A stretch of 64,000 nucleotides of DNA from Cecembia calidifontis (GCF_004216715.1 NZ_SGXG01000001.1:2237001-2301000), one strand, 5' to 3'. Shown: positions 42,771-53,761, counted from the first letter of the stretch. The notes: a model not told the origin generated them from the letters alone. Translations and numbers: made by a program.

Positions 42771-45700
42771 ATGAGAAACCCTCTAATAATCCGCAATAGA
42801 AAATTGCTAAAAACCTTGGCCTTTTTGGTTTTTTTTGACTTTGGCTTTCCAATGCTCCCAAAAAGAAAGTATTAATTTAAAAAAAGGCGATCATATTATC
42901 CTTATTGGTAACAATCTGGGTTCCAGAATGATGGAATATGGGCTTTTTGAAACCGAAATGCATGTTCGCTACCCAGATAGTTTGCTATACATTCGCAACA
43001 TGTGTGACGGTGGCAATACGCCAGGTTTCAGGCCGCATTCAGGAAGGGTATCTCCCTGGGCTTTTCCCGGTGCTGAAGAATTTCAGACGGAATTTGCCAA
43101 TTTTTCAGACAGCCAGGGGCATTTTGAAACTCCTGATGAGTGGTTGTACAGGCATAAGGCCGATATCATTCTGGCTTTTTTCGGATTCAATGAGTCTTTC
43201 CAAGGTGAGGAGGGACTTGAAAATTATAAAGCCGAGCTGGATGCTTTTATCAGGCATACTTTGCAACAAAATTACAACGGAAATACACCGCCCCAATTGG
43301 CCATTATTTCACCTATAGCATTCGAGGATTTATCTGATATTAAGGATTTACCGAATGGGGAAAAGGAAAATAAAAACCTGGAGTTGTATACTTTGGCCAT
43401 GAAGGAGGTCGCAGGGAAACATAAGGTTCTTTTTGTTGATGCATTTACCCCTTCAAAAAAATGGTATGCTTCCAGCGCGGAACCTTTAACCATTGATGGT
43501 TCCCAACTGAATGAGCAGGGTTACCAAAAATTGGCGGTTTTGTTGGCAGATCAGGTGTTTGGTAAAACTAAAGCCAAGGCGGCCCAGCATAGGGACCTGA
43601 TCCATGAGATGGTAATGGAGAAAAACTGGATGTGGCATAATGATTATAAGATTCCCAATGGGGTCCATGTATATGGGAGAAGGTATAAACCGTTTGGTCC
43701 GGATAATTATCCCTACGAACTTGAAAAAATAAGACAAATGACGGCCATCAGGGATGAGGCCATCTGGAAGGCATCAAAGGGGGAAAGGATGGACCTCGCA
43801 GAGGCTGACAAAAACACGATTGACATACCTCCTGTAGAGACCAATTTCAATCCCCAACAAAATGGCAGTTTGACTTATTTGTATGGACAGGATGCCTTGG
43901 ATCAACTAAAGGTACCGGAGGGGTATAAAATAGAGTTATTTGCCTCTGAAGTGGAATTTCCGGATTTGGCCAATCCGGTTCAGATGAGTTTTGACAATAA
44001 AGGCAGGTTATGGGTTGCCACATGTCCCAGCTACCCCCACTACAAACCCGGTAATGCCAAGCCCAATGACAAAATCATCATTCTGGAAGATACTAATGGG
44101 GACGGGAAAGCGGATAAGCAAATTGTATTTGCTGATGGGCTTCATCTTCCTATGGGATTTGAGATAGCACCGGAAGGGGTTTATGTTTCCCAAGGTACCC
44201 ATCTGAAAATTCTAATAGATACCAATGGAGATGACAGGGCGGATAAGGTGGAAGTTTTGCTCAGTGGTTTTGATGACCATGATACACACCATGTGATTTC
44301 TGCTTTTGCCGCTGATCCCTCCGGGGCAATTTATATGGCGGAAGGGGTTTTTCTTCACTCCAATGTAGAGACATCTTATGGGCCGGTTCGTGCCACCAAT
44401 GGAGGGTTTTTCCGGTATAATCCTTCCAGGCACCATTTGGAAAGGACCGCACAATTGGCCGTTCCAAATCCCTGGGGGATTGCATTTGACGAATATGGGC
44501 AGAATTTCTTTGCAGAGACTTCGGGACCGGATGTGATGTGGATGATGCCGGGAACAGTTTTGCCCAGGTATGGTGAAGCTACCCATAAATCCTACAATTT
44601 GATTGAGGAAGCCCATAGGGTAAGACCAACATCAGGGTTGGAATTTGTCTCGAGCAGGCATTTTCCTGATGAAGTCCAAGGTGATCTTTTGATCAATAAT
44701 ACCATTGGTTTTTTAGGCATGAAGCAACATGCCATTGAGGATGATGGGACCGGTTACAAAACCCGTCACCGATTGGATTTGGTAAAGGGAAATGACAGGA
44801 ACTTCCGCCCGGTGGATATGGAGTTTGCACCTGATGGTTCGCTCTATTTTATCGATTGGCACAACGTGCTGATAGGCCATATGCAGCACAATGCAAGGGA
44901 TCCGCTAAGGGACCATGTTCATGGAAGGGTCTATCGCATTACCTATCCTTCCAGACCATTGGTGCAGCCTGCCAAAATACATGGCGCCAGTATTCCGGAA
45001 CTTTTGGACAATTTGAAATTGCCTGAATTAAGGACAAGGTATAGGACAAGAAGAGAATTAAGGGGTCGGGATGCCAATCAGGTTTTGAAAGCCATTAATA
45101 CCTGGACCGCCTCTTTGGATAAAAATGAGCCTAAATATGAAGCCTATCTTTTGGAAGCTTTATGGGTAAGCTGGGGATTAAATAAAGTGGACCAGTCTTT
45201 ACTTAGGCAATTGCTTCAGGCTGAGGATTTCAGGGTCCGTGCGGCAGCGGTCAGGGTTTTGAGGTACACAGGTCATCAGGTCAGGGATCAGGCAGAGCTT
45301 TTGATGCAGGCAGCAAGGGATCATCATGGCAGGGTGAGATTGGAAGCCATTACTGCAGCATCATGGCTTCCTAAAGAAAAGGGTTTACCGATTTTAGCAG
45401 AAGCAGAGAAAATGCCCCTGGACAAGTGGATGGTGCATGCCCATGAAGCTGCAGTAGCCCATATCAATGGAATTTCGGTAAGAGAAAAAAAAGAAGAGGA
45501 GGTTAAATCTAATTTAACAGGCGCAGACTTGGAGTTGTATCTTATGGGAAAGGAAATTTATAATAGGGACGGTTTTTGTGTTACTTGCCATCAGCCTGAT
45601 GGAAGAGGTCTTTCGGCTTCCCAATTTCCACCGATTGTTGGTACCCCTTGGGTTTTGGGAAGCGAAGAAAGGTTGATCAAATTGGTCTTGAAAGGGCTTT

Positions 45701-45939
45701 TGGGCCCTATGGAGGTGTTGGGAAGGGAATATCCCGGACAGGTCCCCATGACCCCCTATGAAGGCATGCTCAACGACAATGAAATTGCCGCAGTGCTTAC
45801 TTATGTGAGAAATTCTTTTGGAAATCAAGCTCCAGCCATAAGACCGGAAAAAGTTAAGGAAATCAGGGCTGCTGTTGCTGACAAGAAAGGCTTTTATTCC
45901 CCAGCAGAATTATTGAAAATACATCCTATGGAAAAATAA
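42771..45939 (+). CDS. PVC-type haem-binding protein with SGNH-like domain; apparent frameshift in the signal peptide
   Basis: About 1055 residues. The main frame has no ATG at its start (a TTG at 42835). An ATG at 42771 opens MRNPLIIRNRKLLKTLAFLV in another frame; deleting one T from the T8 run at 42829-42836 joins it to the main frame as FLTLAFQCSQKE, a full lipoprotein signal. So either the run has a sequencing error or expression depends on slippage. Domains: an SGNH-hydrolase-like N-terminus lacking the Ser (GNNL for GDSL) and the His (DGSQLNEQGY); a dehydrogenase propeller (LAVPNPWGIAFDEYGQNF); HEAT-like repeats; and a cytochrome c with CVTCHQ and Met ligand in VPMTPY. Probably periplasmic sugar oxidation. 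It is followed after 87 bp by another cytochrome protein. Confidence 0.75.
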
Positions 45940-46026
45940 AGTAAAAAAAATGGGAGGGATTGATTTGGGAATGTAAGACGCTAAGGGGATTGAAACAGTT
46001 TGATTTGACTTTGTCCAAAGAAAGAG

Positions 46027-48762
46027 ATGATGAAAAAAACAGAGGTATTTACTTGTTCCATATTTTTCCTCTTAGGGATGATGGCTTGTAATCAAGGGCA
46101 AAAAAGTCAAGTTTCCGAATCTGCCGGTTTGTCCGTGTTTATTCTTTCTGAATCAGAACTTCCTGATTATGAAAAGGAAATTGATCACCAGGGACTGATT
46201 GAAGCCTGGGGGGATAGGCATGGGGAATCACTGAGAACAGGGGAGCACATTTATAACAATATTTGCTTCAATTGCCACGGAAATACCGATCAGGAGGGAT
46301 CATTGCCCACCGCTTTTAAATTTTGGAAGGATACTTTTAAAGTCGGTAATGACCCTTTTTCCATTTACCAAACCCTTACAAGGGGCTACGGGTCTATGCC
46401 TCCCCAAACCAATTTAACACCGGTGGAAAAGTATGATATCATCCATTTTATCAGGGAGACCTTTTTGTTGGAAAATAATCCAGGACAATATTTTGATATA
46501 GATTCCACCTATTTGGCCAGTCTTCCGGCTGGAAGGAATATGGGACCTGCCCCGAAGGAATTCAAGCCCTGGGCTGAGATGGACTACGGCAACTTTTTGG
46601 TCAACACTTATGAATTGGTAGGGCTGAACGCTCCTCCAAGAGAAAGGTCTTCCGGACCTTCCCCCTTGCCTGATGAGAATTATGTCAATGCCAATTTTGC
46701 CTACAAAGGGATAGCGGTAAGATTGGATAAAGGGAAGGGAGGCATTGCTGCGGGAAAAAGCTGGATGATGTTTGATCATGACCTGATGAGGGTTGCCGGT
46801 GCCTGGACAGGAGAGGGATTTATTGATTGGGAAGCCATCTTGTTTAATGGAAGACACAATATTTCCCCACGAACGGTGGGTGATCTCCATTTTGAGAACA
46901 GGGTAGGGCCAGGTTGGGCCAACCCAAATACCGGTACTTTTGATGATCCCAGGTTTATGGCGAGGGACAAAAGAAAGTTCGGTCCTTTGCCCAGAGAATG
47001 GGCACACTTTAAAGGAATGTATCAATTTGCTGATCGCCTTATCCTTTCTTACACTGTTGGAAATTCCTCGGTGTTGGAAACCTTTGGTTTAGAATCCTTG
47101 GACCAATTTCCGGTGTTTACAAGAACCCTGAATATTTCCCCCTCAGATAGGAAATTGAAGATGAGGGTTGCGCCCAAAGGAACTGCAGTTTCCTTGATAG
47201 GCAATGGGGCTCTCCTTAAGGAAGAGGGTGATTTTATCCTAATGGAAGTTCAGCCCTCTGTACCCGCGAAAATTAAATTATTGATCGGTAAAGCCGGTAT
47301 GAAGGGCTTAGAAGCATACGCAAAACAATCATCAGCACCAGAATCTTTAAAGGCTTTTACCAAAGGAGGGCCTGCCCGCTATCCCCAAAAATTAAAGAGT
47401 ACCATTGCAATGGTAGAGTCTGATGGGCCTTTTCAAGTAGATGTTATGAATCCGCCTTTTGACAGTCCTTGGAAAAATCAGTTTAGATTAAGCGGCATTG
47501 ATTTTTTTAAGAACCCCAATCAAGGAGTGGTTTGCACCACAGATGGTGATGTGTGGTTTGTAGAAGGTTTTACGGCTAAGTCAGGAGAGTTGACATGGCA
47601 AAGGATAGCCTCCGGGCTTTTCCAACCCCTCGGGATAAAAGTGGTCAATGGAGAAATTTTTGTCACCTGCAGGGATCAACTTGTCCGATTACATGATTTC
47701 AATGGGGACAGAGAAACAGATTTTTATGAGAGCTTTAATAATGACCATCAGGTGACTGATCATTTTCACGAATTTGCGATGGGGCTTCAGACTGATAAAG
47801 AGGGTAATTTTTATTATGCCAAGAGTGCAAGGCATGCCAGGGAGGCGCTGGTGCCCCAACATGGTACATTGATAAAAGTAAGTAAAGATGGGAGAAATTC
47901 AGAAATTATAGCCCATGGATTCCGGGCAGCAAATGGTGTTTGTCTCAATCCTGACGGAACATTTATTGTTACTGACCAGGAGGGTCACTGGAATCCTATG
48001 AACCGCATCAATTGGGTGAAAAAGGGAGGATTCTATGGGAATATGTTTGGGTATAATCCTCCTGCGGACAGTACTGACTTGGGAATGGAACAGCCTTTGG
48101 TTTGGGTGGAGAGAGACCGTGACCAATCACCCTCTGAATTACTTTGGGTGGAAAGTAAAAAATGGGGAGCTTTAAATGGTAAGTTGCTGAATTTATCTTA
48201 CGGTTACGGAAAAGTCTTTGTAGTACCATTTGAAAAAATCGGGGATCAGGTACAGGGAGGGATTTATGAGTTGCCCATACCCAGATTCTCCACAGGTATT
48301 ATGCGGGGTCGTTTTAATCCAGGAGATGGTCAATTATATGTTTGCGGTCTCTCTGCCTGGGGCTCGACACAGCCTCAATTGGGTGGGCTTTACAGGATTA
48401 GGGCCACGGGAAAGCCGATGCATGTTCCTATTGGAATTCAGGTTATGAAAGATGGGCTTGAATTGACCTTTTCGGAAAGTTTGGATATAAATAGTGCAAA
48501 AGAATTAAATAATTATTCTGTAAAAACTTGGGACTTGCTTCGGTCAAGAAAATATGGTTCTTCCCATTACAATGTCCAAACATTGGAAGTTTCAAAAGCC
48601 GATATATCCAAGGATGGAAAAACCCTAAAACTGAAGATTCCAAACATCCAACCCACCTGGGTAATGGAAATCCAATTCAATCTAAAAAGCGAGAAAGGTG
48701 AAAGCGTTGAAGGATTGATTCAGAATACCATTCACAGGCTAGGAGAAAGTTCAATCCTCTAA
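46027..48762 (+). CDS. c-type cytochrome lipoprotein (DUF6797-like)
   Basis: A 911-residue exported lipoprotein: lipobox MMAC (Cys20). A cytochrome c domain is N-terminal (residues ~70-160; CFNCHG haem site, distal Met in GYGSMPPQ). The long middle and C-terminal parts contain beta-rich segments (DHDLMRVAGAWTGEGFIDWE, GPARYPQKLKS) like DUF6797, and a propeller-like part (VVCTTDGDVWFVEG, DQLVRLHDFNGDRETDFYE, NGVCLNPDGTFIVTDQEGHW). It probably oxidises a sugar derivative in the periplasm. It is 10 bp upstream of a sugar isomerase gene, so the operon runs 42771-46027-48773. Confidence 0.8.
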   Translation: MMKKTEVFTCSIFFLLGMMACNQGQKSQVSESAGLSVFILSESELPDYEKEIDHQGLIEAWGDRHGESLRTGEHIYNNICFNCHGNTDQEGSLPTAFKFWKDTFKVGNDPFSIYQTLTRGYGSMPPQTNLTPVEKYDIIHFIRETFLLENNPGQYFDIDSTYLASLPAGRNMGPAPKEFKPWAEMDYGNFLVNTYELVGLNAPPRERSSGPSPLPDENYVNANFAYKGIAVRLDKGKGGIAAGKSWMMFDHDLMRVAGAWTGEGFIDWEAILFNGRHNISPRTVGDLHFENRVGPGWANPNTGTFDDPRFMARDKRKFGPLPREWAHFKGMYQFADRLILSYTVGNSSVLETFGLESLDQFPVFTRTLNISPSDRKLKMRVAPKGTAVSLIGNGALLKEEGDFILMEVQPSVPAKIKLLIGKAGMKGLEAYAKQSSAPESLKAFTKGGPARYPQKLKSTIAMVESDGPFQVDVMNPPFDSPWKNQFRLSGIDFFKNPNQGVVCTTDGDVWFVEGFTAKSGELTWQRIASGLFQPLGIKVVNGEIFVTCRDQLVRLHDFNGDRETDFYESFNNDHQVTDHFHEFAMGLQTDKEGNFYYAKSARHAREALVPQHGTLIKVSKDGRNSEIIAHGFRAANGVCLNPDGTFIVTDQEGHWNPMNRINWVKKGGFYGNMFGYNPPADSTDLGMEQPLVWVERDRDQSPSELLWVESKKWGALNGKLLNLSYGYGKVFVVPFEKIGDQVQGGIYELPIPRFSTGIMRGRFNPGDGQLYVCGLSAWGSTQPQLGGLYRIRATGKPMHVPIGIQVMKDGLELTFSESLDINSAKELNNYSVKTWDLLRSRKYGSSHYNVQTLEVSKADISKDGKTLKLKIPNIQPTWVMEIQFNLKSEKGESVEGLIQNTIHRLGESSIL

Positions 48763-48772
48763 AAAATAAACT

Positions 48773-49597
48773 ATGAAAAACCTACCATTCAAATTCGGCG
48801 CTGAGGTCTATACCTGGTACATGAACAACAACGGGGAAACTTACAAAGACCGATTGGGGCATATGATCGAAATCATCGCTCAGGCTGGTTTCAAAGGAAT
48901 TCAACCTATCTTTACTTGGATGGGGAAGTTAAGTGACCCTGTTTTGTTGGAGGAAAAGTTGAAGGAACAGGGGATTGAATTGGCAGCTGTAGCTTTGGCT
49001 TTGGACTGGAATGGCACCGAAGAAACAGATGAAGAGAAAAAAGTGGCAGACAATGCCATAGACCTGCTGAAGAGGTTTCCTGGTTCGGTACTTTGCACGG
49101 TTCAGATTCCTACAGGCCGTCATGATTTAATTCAAAGGAGAAAAAACCTAATCAATATCGTAAACACGGTTTCCAGAAGGGCAAAAAACAGGGGAGTTGA
49201 AAGCAGTTTTCATCCCAATTCACCGCATACTTCCATTACCCGGACTGAGGAGGATTACAAAGTGATTTTGGAAGGTTTGGACCATTCCGTTACCGGATGG
49301 TGCCCTGATGTTGGGCATATTATCAATGGAGGAATGGATCCTTTGGCCAAAATGAAGGAATATCAGGCTATTATCAACCATGTGCATTATAAAGATTGGA
49401 ATGGGAATCCCGAATTCACCCTTATGGGCAATGGCAAAGTGGACTTTTTGGGTATTACCCAATGGTTAAAAGATATAGGTTTTGGAGGATGGATTATCTG
49501 TGAGGATGAAGGAGAAGAAGCCCTGGAAGATCCGGATTTTGTCACGCTCCATGATGGGAAGTGGGTGAATGAGGTATTGGTGAAGGGCTTGAGGTAG
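48773..49597 (+). CDS. Sugar phosphate isomerase/epimerase
   Basis: A 274-residue TIM-barrel protein of the xylose-isomerase-like family. Motifs: GFKGIQPIFTWMG, SSFHPNSPHTSIT, WCPDVGHIINGG with a metal-ligand Asp/His, HVHYKDWNG, and ICEDEGEE with a C-terminal acidic ligand. Cytoplasmic, no signal. It is the last gene of the operon with two periplasmic cytochrome proteins, so it probably handles the imported oxidised sugar. The exact reaction cannot be deduced. Confidence 0.82.
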   Translation: MKNLPFKFGAEVYTWYMNNNGETYKDRLGHMIEIIAQAGFKGIQPIFTWMGKLSDPVLLEEKLKEQGIELAAVALALDWNGTEETDEEKKVADNAIDLLKRFPGSVLCTVQIPTGRHDLIQRRKNLINIVNTVSRRAKNRGVESSFHPNSPHTSITRTEEDYKVILEGLDHSVTGWCPDVGHIINGGMDPLAKMKEYQAIINHVHYKDWNGNPEFTLMGNGKVDFLGITQWLKDIGFGGWIICEDEGEEALEDPDFVTLHDGKWVNEVLVKGLR

Positions 49598-49830
49598 AAT
49601 CTAGAGAAGAGACATGATAGATTAGAGACGAGAAGCGAGAGATTGGAGATATGAGCCAAGAAACAAGAATCAAGAATCAAGAGGCAAGAAGCAGGATAAC
49701 TATTTGAAGTGAATAATACCAATAACCCTGAAAGGATTGAACCTTGAATAGCCCCACGTAAAACGTGGGGTTAAATAGATTTTTGTGTCAAATCCTCAAC
49801 CCTGAAGGAGTTGAATATTAATAAATTAGG
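49598..49830. repeat. Purine-rich repeats and REP-like hairpin
   Basis: 49598-49700 is purine-rich with GAGACGAGAAGCGAGAGA and AAGAATCAAGAATCAAGA repeats. Then two imperfect direct copies of AACCCTGAAGGAGTTGAATA (about 49724 and 49798) flank a hairpin CCCCACGT-AAA-ACGTGGGG (49752-49770) followed by a T-rich stretch. The hairpin may terminate the isomerase operon; the whole looks like a dispersed intergenic element. No gene. Confidence 0.65.
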
Positions 49831-49903
49831 CGCGAAAATTATCATTGAAAATAATTGCACAAAACAAAAAATTGATTCTTTTTAAAACAAACAAACCATT
49901 TCT

Positions 49904-50710
49904 ATGCCAACAATAAACACCAACGGAACCAACATCTACTTTGAAGAAAGGGGTTCGGGGGAACCCTTGCTTTTGATTATGGGTATCACAGCCCCGGGTT
50001 CGGTCTGGGAAAAGCATGTGGCCCATTGGGCCAAATTTTTTCGATGCATCCTGGTGGACAACAGGGGTGTTGGAAAATCCGATAAACCTGCAGGCCCCTA
50101 TACTTCCCTTCAGATGGCCAAGGATTGTATTGGGATTTTGGATTATTTAGGCTTAGGAGTAGTCAAAGTGGCCGGAGTTTCTATGGGAAGTATTATTGCC
50201 CAACAACTTGCTATCCATTTCCCTTCAAGAGTCAAAGCTATGGTCCTGATGTGTCCATGGGCAAGATGTGACAACACCGCCAAGGCTATTTTCCAGCATA
50301 TGAAGGATTGCAAAGCAAGGTTGAAACCAGAGGAATTCAGCGTTTATATTCAGTTGTTGATTTTTTCAAAACAGTCCTGGGATGATGAGGATTTCTATCA
50401 ATCTATATTGGAAGACCGTAAAAATGCAGCCTTGGATCCAAATCCACAGCCCTTGATAGGTTTGGAAGGACAGGCTGAAGCCTGTATCAACCATTCTGTT
50501 TTGGAGGACCTGAAAGAAATAAAATGCCCTGTTTTTGTACTTGGCGGAGAAGAAGATGTTTTTACGCCGGTATGGATGACCAGGGAAGTTGCCTCAGCCA
50601 TCCCCAATGCCAAATTGCATATCTACCCAAAAAGCGGTCATGCTTTTCATTGGGAGAACTTGGAGGATTTTAATGAGCGGGTGAGGGAATGGTTGGGTGG
50701 ACAGCCTTGA
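49904..50710 (+). CDS. Alpha/beta-hydrolase
   Basis: A 268-residue hydrolase. The nucleophile elbow GVSMGS places Ser93. An oxyanion-type segment IMGITAPGSVWEKHVA precedes it. The acid is probably the Asp in LGGEEDVFTP and the base His in KSGHAFHWE. No signal peptide. Esterase- or dehalogenase-like family, no substrate deducible. It stands alone between repeats and the convergent epimerase gene. It could release an acyl group from a modified sugar, but this is only context. Confidence 0.8.
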   Translation: MPTINTNGTNIYFEERGSGEPLLLIMGITAPGSVWEKHVAHWAKFFRCILVDNRGVGKSDKPAGPYTSLQMAKDCIGILDYLGLGVVKVAGVSMGSIIAQQLAIHFPSRVKAMVLMCPWARCDNTAKAIFQHMKDCKARLKPEEFSVYIQLLIFSKQSWDDEDFYQSILEDRKNAALDPNPQPLIGLEGQAEACINHSVLEDLKEIKCPVFVLGGEEDVFTPVWMTREVASAIPNAKLHIYPKSGHAFHWENLEDFNERVREWLGGQP

Positions 50711-50820
50711 TGTAGGGCCTGTAATCAATATTAGGAATAATCGAGAGCCCCAAGCAATACATTTTCTCCATTAAATGATTTTATCCATTATCTGATTAAG
50801 GGTAAATTTCAGGATTGGGT

Positions 50821-51672
50821 TCAAAGCCCATGCTTTGCGCCCATTTCCCTAATCATTCGGTACCCATTTTCTGCCATATCCCAAGGCTCGGAAAACTGCC
50901 TCCAAACACCAATAGAATTGGCAAAATCGGGATCGTTTCGTGTAAAGCCTTCTATGGTCAGCCATCCTTTGTATTGAATTTCGGCCAATGCTGCGAAAGT
51001 TTCGTCCCAGGGGACATGTCCTGAACCGGGCGTGCCACGGTCATTTTCACTGATATGGAAATGCGCTAATCGTGGGCCGATTTTTCGGATAGCATCCCCC
51101 ATTTTTTTTTCTTCCATATTGGCATGATGGGTGTCAAACATGGCCCTCACATTGGGATGATTGACCTTTTGCAGCAAATGCCCCAGTTGCTCCATGGTAT
51201 TACAGAGGTAGCATTCAAACCGGTTCAATGCCTCTGGTGCGAGCAGCATTCCAGCTTGGGCCGCATACTCCCCTGCCTGATGGAGGATTTCAGCGCTTCT
51301 TTCGTATTCTACTTCCTGAGGAGCAGCTTTCGAAAAAGTGGCAAAAGCAGAATGAATGGGGCCGCATAAGACCTGCGATCCCAGGTCATGTGACCTGTCT
51401 ATGATCCATTTGATTTTATCTAATCCTTTTTGTCGGACTGCTGCATCAGGGCTGATCAGATTTTCTTCGGGGCTAAGCACAGAGACGGTAGTAACTTCCA
51501 AGCCAATTTGTCGGCAATAGTCCCCTATATTTTTATAGGCCGCTACATCTGTTGAACCCACAAAAAATTCCGCCCCATCATAGCCGATTTTCTTGAGTCT
51601 TTCCAGGATAGGTTTGAGCTCATCTGACATGTTGGCGGACCAGGCCAAAACATTGAATCCGATTTTATTCAT
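50821..51672 (-). CDS. D-tagatose/D-psicose 3-epimerase-like TIM-barrel protein
   Basis: A 283-residue protein. The order APEALNRFECYLCNT (catalytic Glu), MFDTHHANMEE (metal Asp and His), HFHISENDRGTPGSGHVPWD (metal His), then LTIEGF (second catalytic Glu) is the signature of ketose 3-epimerases. Members epimerise free ketoses at C3 using Mn2+ or Co2+. No signal peptide. It lies near a broken ThuA gene and other keto-sugar genes, which supports a role in ketose or 3-keto-sugar metabolism. Confidence 0.82.
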   Translation of the reverse strand: MNKIGFNVLAWSANMSDELKPILERLKKIGYDGAEFFVGSTDVAAYKNIGDYCRQIGLEVTTVSVLSPEENLISPDAAVRQKGLDKIKWIIDRSHDLGSQVLCGPIHSAFATFSKAAPQEVEYERSAEILHQAGEYAAQAGMLLAPEALNRFECYLCNTMEQLGHLLQKVNHPNVRAMFDTHHANMEEKKMGDAIRKIGPRLAHFHISENDRGTPGSGHVPWDETFAALAEIQYKGWLTIEGFTRNDPDFANSIGVWRQFSEPWDMAENGYRMIREMGAKHGL

Positions 51673-52418
51673 TGGTTATTGGATTAAGGTTATTGGTTAA
51701 TTAGCGGAATCGAAGACTTTACTTGAAATTTAAGGATAAATTACCCCTTTTCAATAGCTTTTTCAGTAATTGATGTAGCCTTTCTTTCATTTCCTGAAAC
51801 CCTACTTGGTACCGCGATGCTTGGGCAGGCTATGGTTATTTTTACCTGGTTCATTCTGTCATCCCCTAAATACCATTGACCGTTTTGGTTCATAAATCAT
51901 TAGTATTTCCTAATCTTGTATCTTGCGTCTAGCGTCTTTTATCTTTTTTACCTGAAATCTTCCACCTTCATGCCTTTTCTGAATGTTCCAAAGCCAAACA
52001 TGGATGGTTCATACCTGCCTACAATGGAAACATTCATATCATTTGTGATTTTTTCCGGCATATCCAAGGCCCAAAAAGCAGCATTGACTATTAGCCTTCT
52101 TAAGTCATCGCTTATCAGGTCTATGGAGGCGCCCATGGTGGTGGTAAATACCTTCCCTTGCTTCCCGCCCTCAATCTGATAATTTTTTGTCCAGGCCATG
52201 GGCATGATGGATTTTTTCCAGTTGATGGGTGAATCAGGGCTCATGCCGGAAGTGGCTGCACCGTAGACCAGCACCTCAGCTTCCTGAGGAAGGTTTTTTA
52301 CTGTGTAGACGTCTGAGGCAACCCAAATATCTTTAACTCCTCTGAGAATGGGATGGTCCTCTTGTTGGGCGAGTGTCCTTCCCTGAAATAGGTTGACCGT
52401 TTTTAACCGAGAAAAAAG

Positions 52419-52814
52419 ATGTTAAAAACAGGAAAAAGGATTAATTCTCAGCGTAGATTTTCAGAGGAATTTAAACGTAAGTTGGTTGATGATTTTGAGA
52501 AAGGAATCATGACAGTTCAGCAAATGGAGCGACATTATGGAATTGTGAACTCAGTTATTTATCATTGGATTTATAAGTATTCGACCTATAATGAAAAAAA
52601 TATCAGGATAATTGAGATGAAAGACAGTCAAACCAATAGGCTCAAAGAACTCGAAGAAAAGGTCAAAGATCTCGAGCGTACCGTTGGCCAAAAACAGATC
52701 ATGATTGATTATTTGGAAAAAATGATTGATTTGGCCAAAGAAACTTACTCAATCGATATTAAAAAAAACTCCAAAACCCCACACTCTGGTGGTTCCAATC
52801 CAACAAAAGTATGA
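52419..52814 (+). CDS. IS3-family transposase OrfA
   Basis: A 131-residue DNA-binding subunit: helix-turn-helix (RRFSEEFKRKLVDDFEKGIMT ... HYGIVNSVIYHWIYKY, read as two parts) and a coiled coil (RLKELEEKVKDLERTVGQKQ). The 3' end overlaps orfB by ATGA in the -1 frame. An A8 run near 52761-52768 is a likely slippery site. Confidence 0.88.
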   Translation: MLKTGKRINSQRRFSEEFKRKLVDDFEKGIMTVQQMERHYGIVNSVIYHWIYKYSTYNEKNIRIIEMKDSQTNRLKELEEKVKDLERTVGQKQIMIDYLEKMIDLAKETYSIDIKKNSKTPHSGGSNPTKV

Positions 52815-53761
52815 TAAACCATTCGCTCAATGAACTTTATCGGACTGTTGGAGTAACCAAGCAGGCCGTTCAACAAGCCAAAAAAAGGCAGCAAGCATTC
52901 GATCTTGAAATTGCCCAACTGGTAATCCTGGCCGATGAGCTCAGGGAAGACCATCCAGGATGTGGGGTCGAAAAAATGTATTATACATTGAAACCCGAAT
53001 TCATGGGAAGGGATCAATTCTGTGAAATTTTCATGGAAATGGGATATGGTATCAAAAAAATAAAAAACTACCAGAAAACCACTTACGCAGGCCTTTATTC
53101 TTATCCAAACCTTATCGAAGGTATGGCCATAAACAGACCTTTTCAGGTCATCCAAACCGATATCACTTACTTTTACCTCAATGGTGAATTCTATTATTTG
53201 GTCTTCATTATTGATGTTTATACCAGGATCATCGTGGGATATTCGGTCAACGACAACTTGCGCACAGAAGGTAATATCAAAGCTATGAAAATGGCCCTCA
53301 GTACTTTGAGATACCAGCCTTGGGGCCTGATCCACCACTCAGATAAAGGTTCCCAGTACAGTAGTAAAGAATACACCTCCTTGCTCAACAAAAACAATAT
53401 CCATATCAGTATGGGAAATATCGCATGGGAAAACCCCTACGCAGAACGAATCAATGGAATCATAAAAAATGAATACCTCAAAAGGTGGATAATCAAAGAT
53501 TTCAGCGACCTGAAAAGAAAAGTGGCGAAAGCTGTAGCCAACTACAACAGCATAAGACTACACAGGGGATTTAAAATGAAATACACCCCCATGGGATTTT
53601 ATAAAAATATACTAAATTTAAAAGCCCAAGAAAGACCGACGGTGATTGTTTATACCGAAGGAAGAAAAAACTTCTTAGGGGCATCGAGCCCCTTCGAAGT
53701 TTGCCCAAGAGAAGAACCTCTGGCTCATGATTGCCCGATGGAAATATTTAATGAATGTTGA
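52811..53761 (+). CDS. IS3-family transposase OrfB (DDE integrase)
   Basis: A 316-residue catalytic subunit. The DDE triad is visible: Asp in VIQTDITYFYLNGEFY, Asp in IHHSDKGSQYSS, and Glu in YAERINGIIKNEYLKRW. It is full length, so the element is potentially active. Its stop is 32 bp from the element's right end. Confidence 0.92.
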   Translation: MINHSLNELYRTVGVTKQAVQQAKKRQQAFDLEIAQLVILADELREDHPGCGVEKMYYTLKPEFMGRDQFCEIFMEMGYGIKKIKNYQKTTYAGLYSYPNLIEGMAINRPFQVIQTDITYFYLNGEFYYLVFIIDVYTRIIVGYSVNDNLRTEGNIKAMKMALSTLRYQPWGLIHHSDKGSQYSSKEYTSLLNKNNIHISMGNIAWENPYAERINGIIKNEYLKRWIIKDFSDLKRKVAKAVANYNSIRLHRGFKMKYTPMGFYKNILNLKAQERPTVIVYTEGRKNFLGASSPFEVCPREEPLAHDCPMEIFNEC

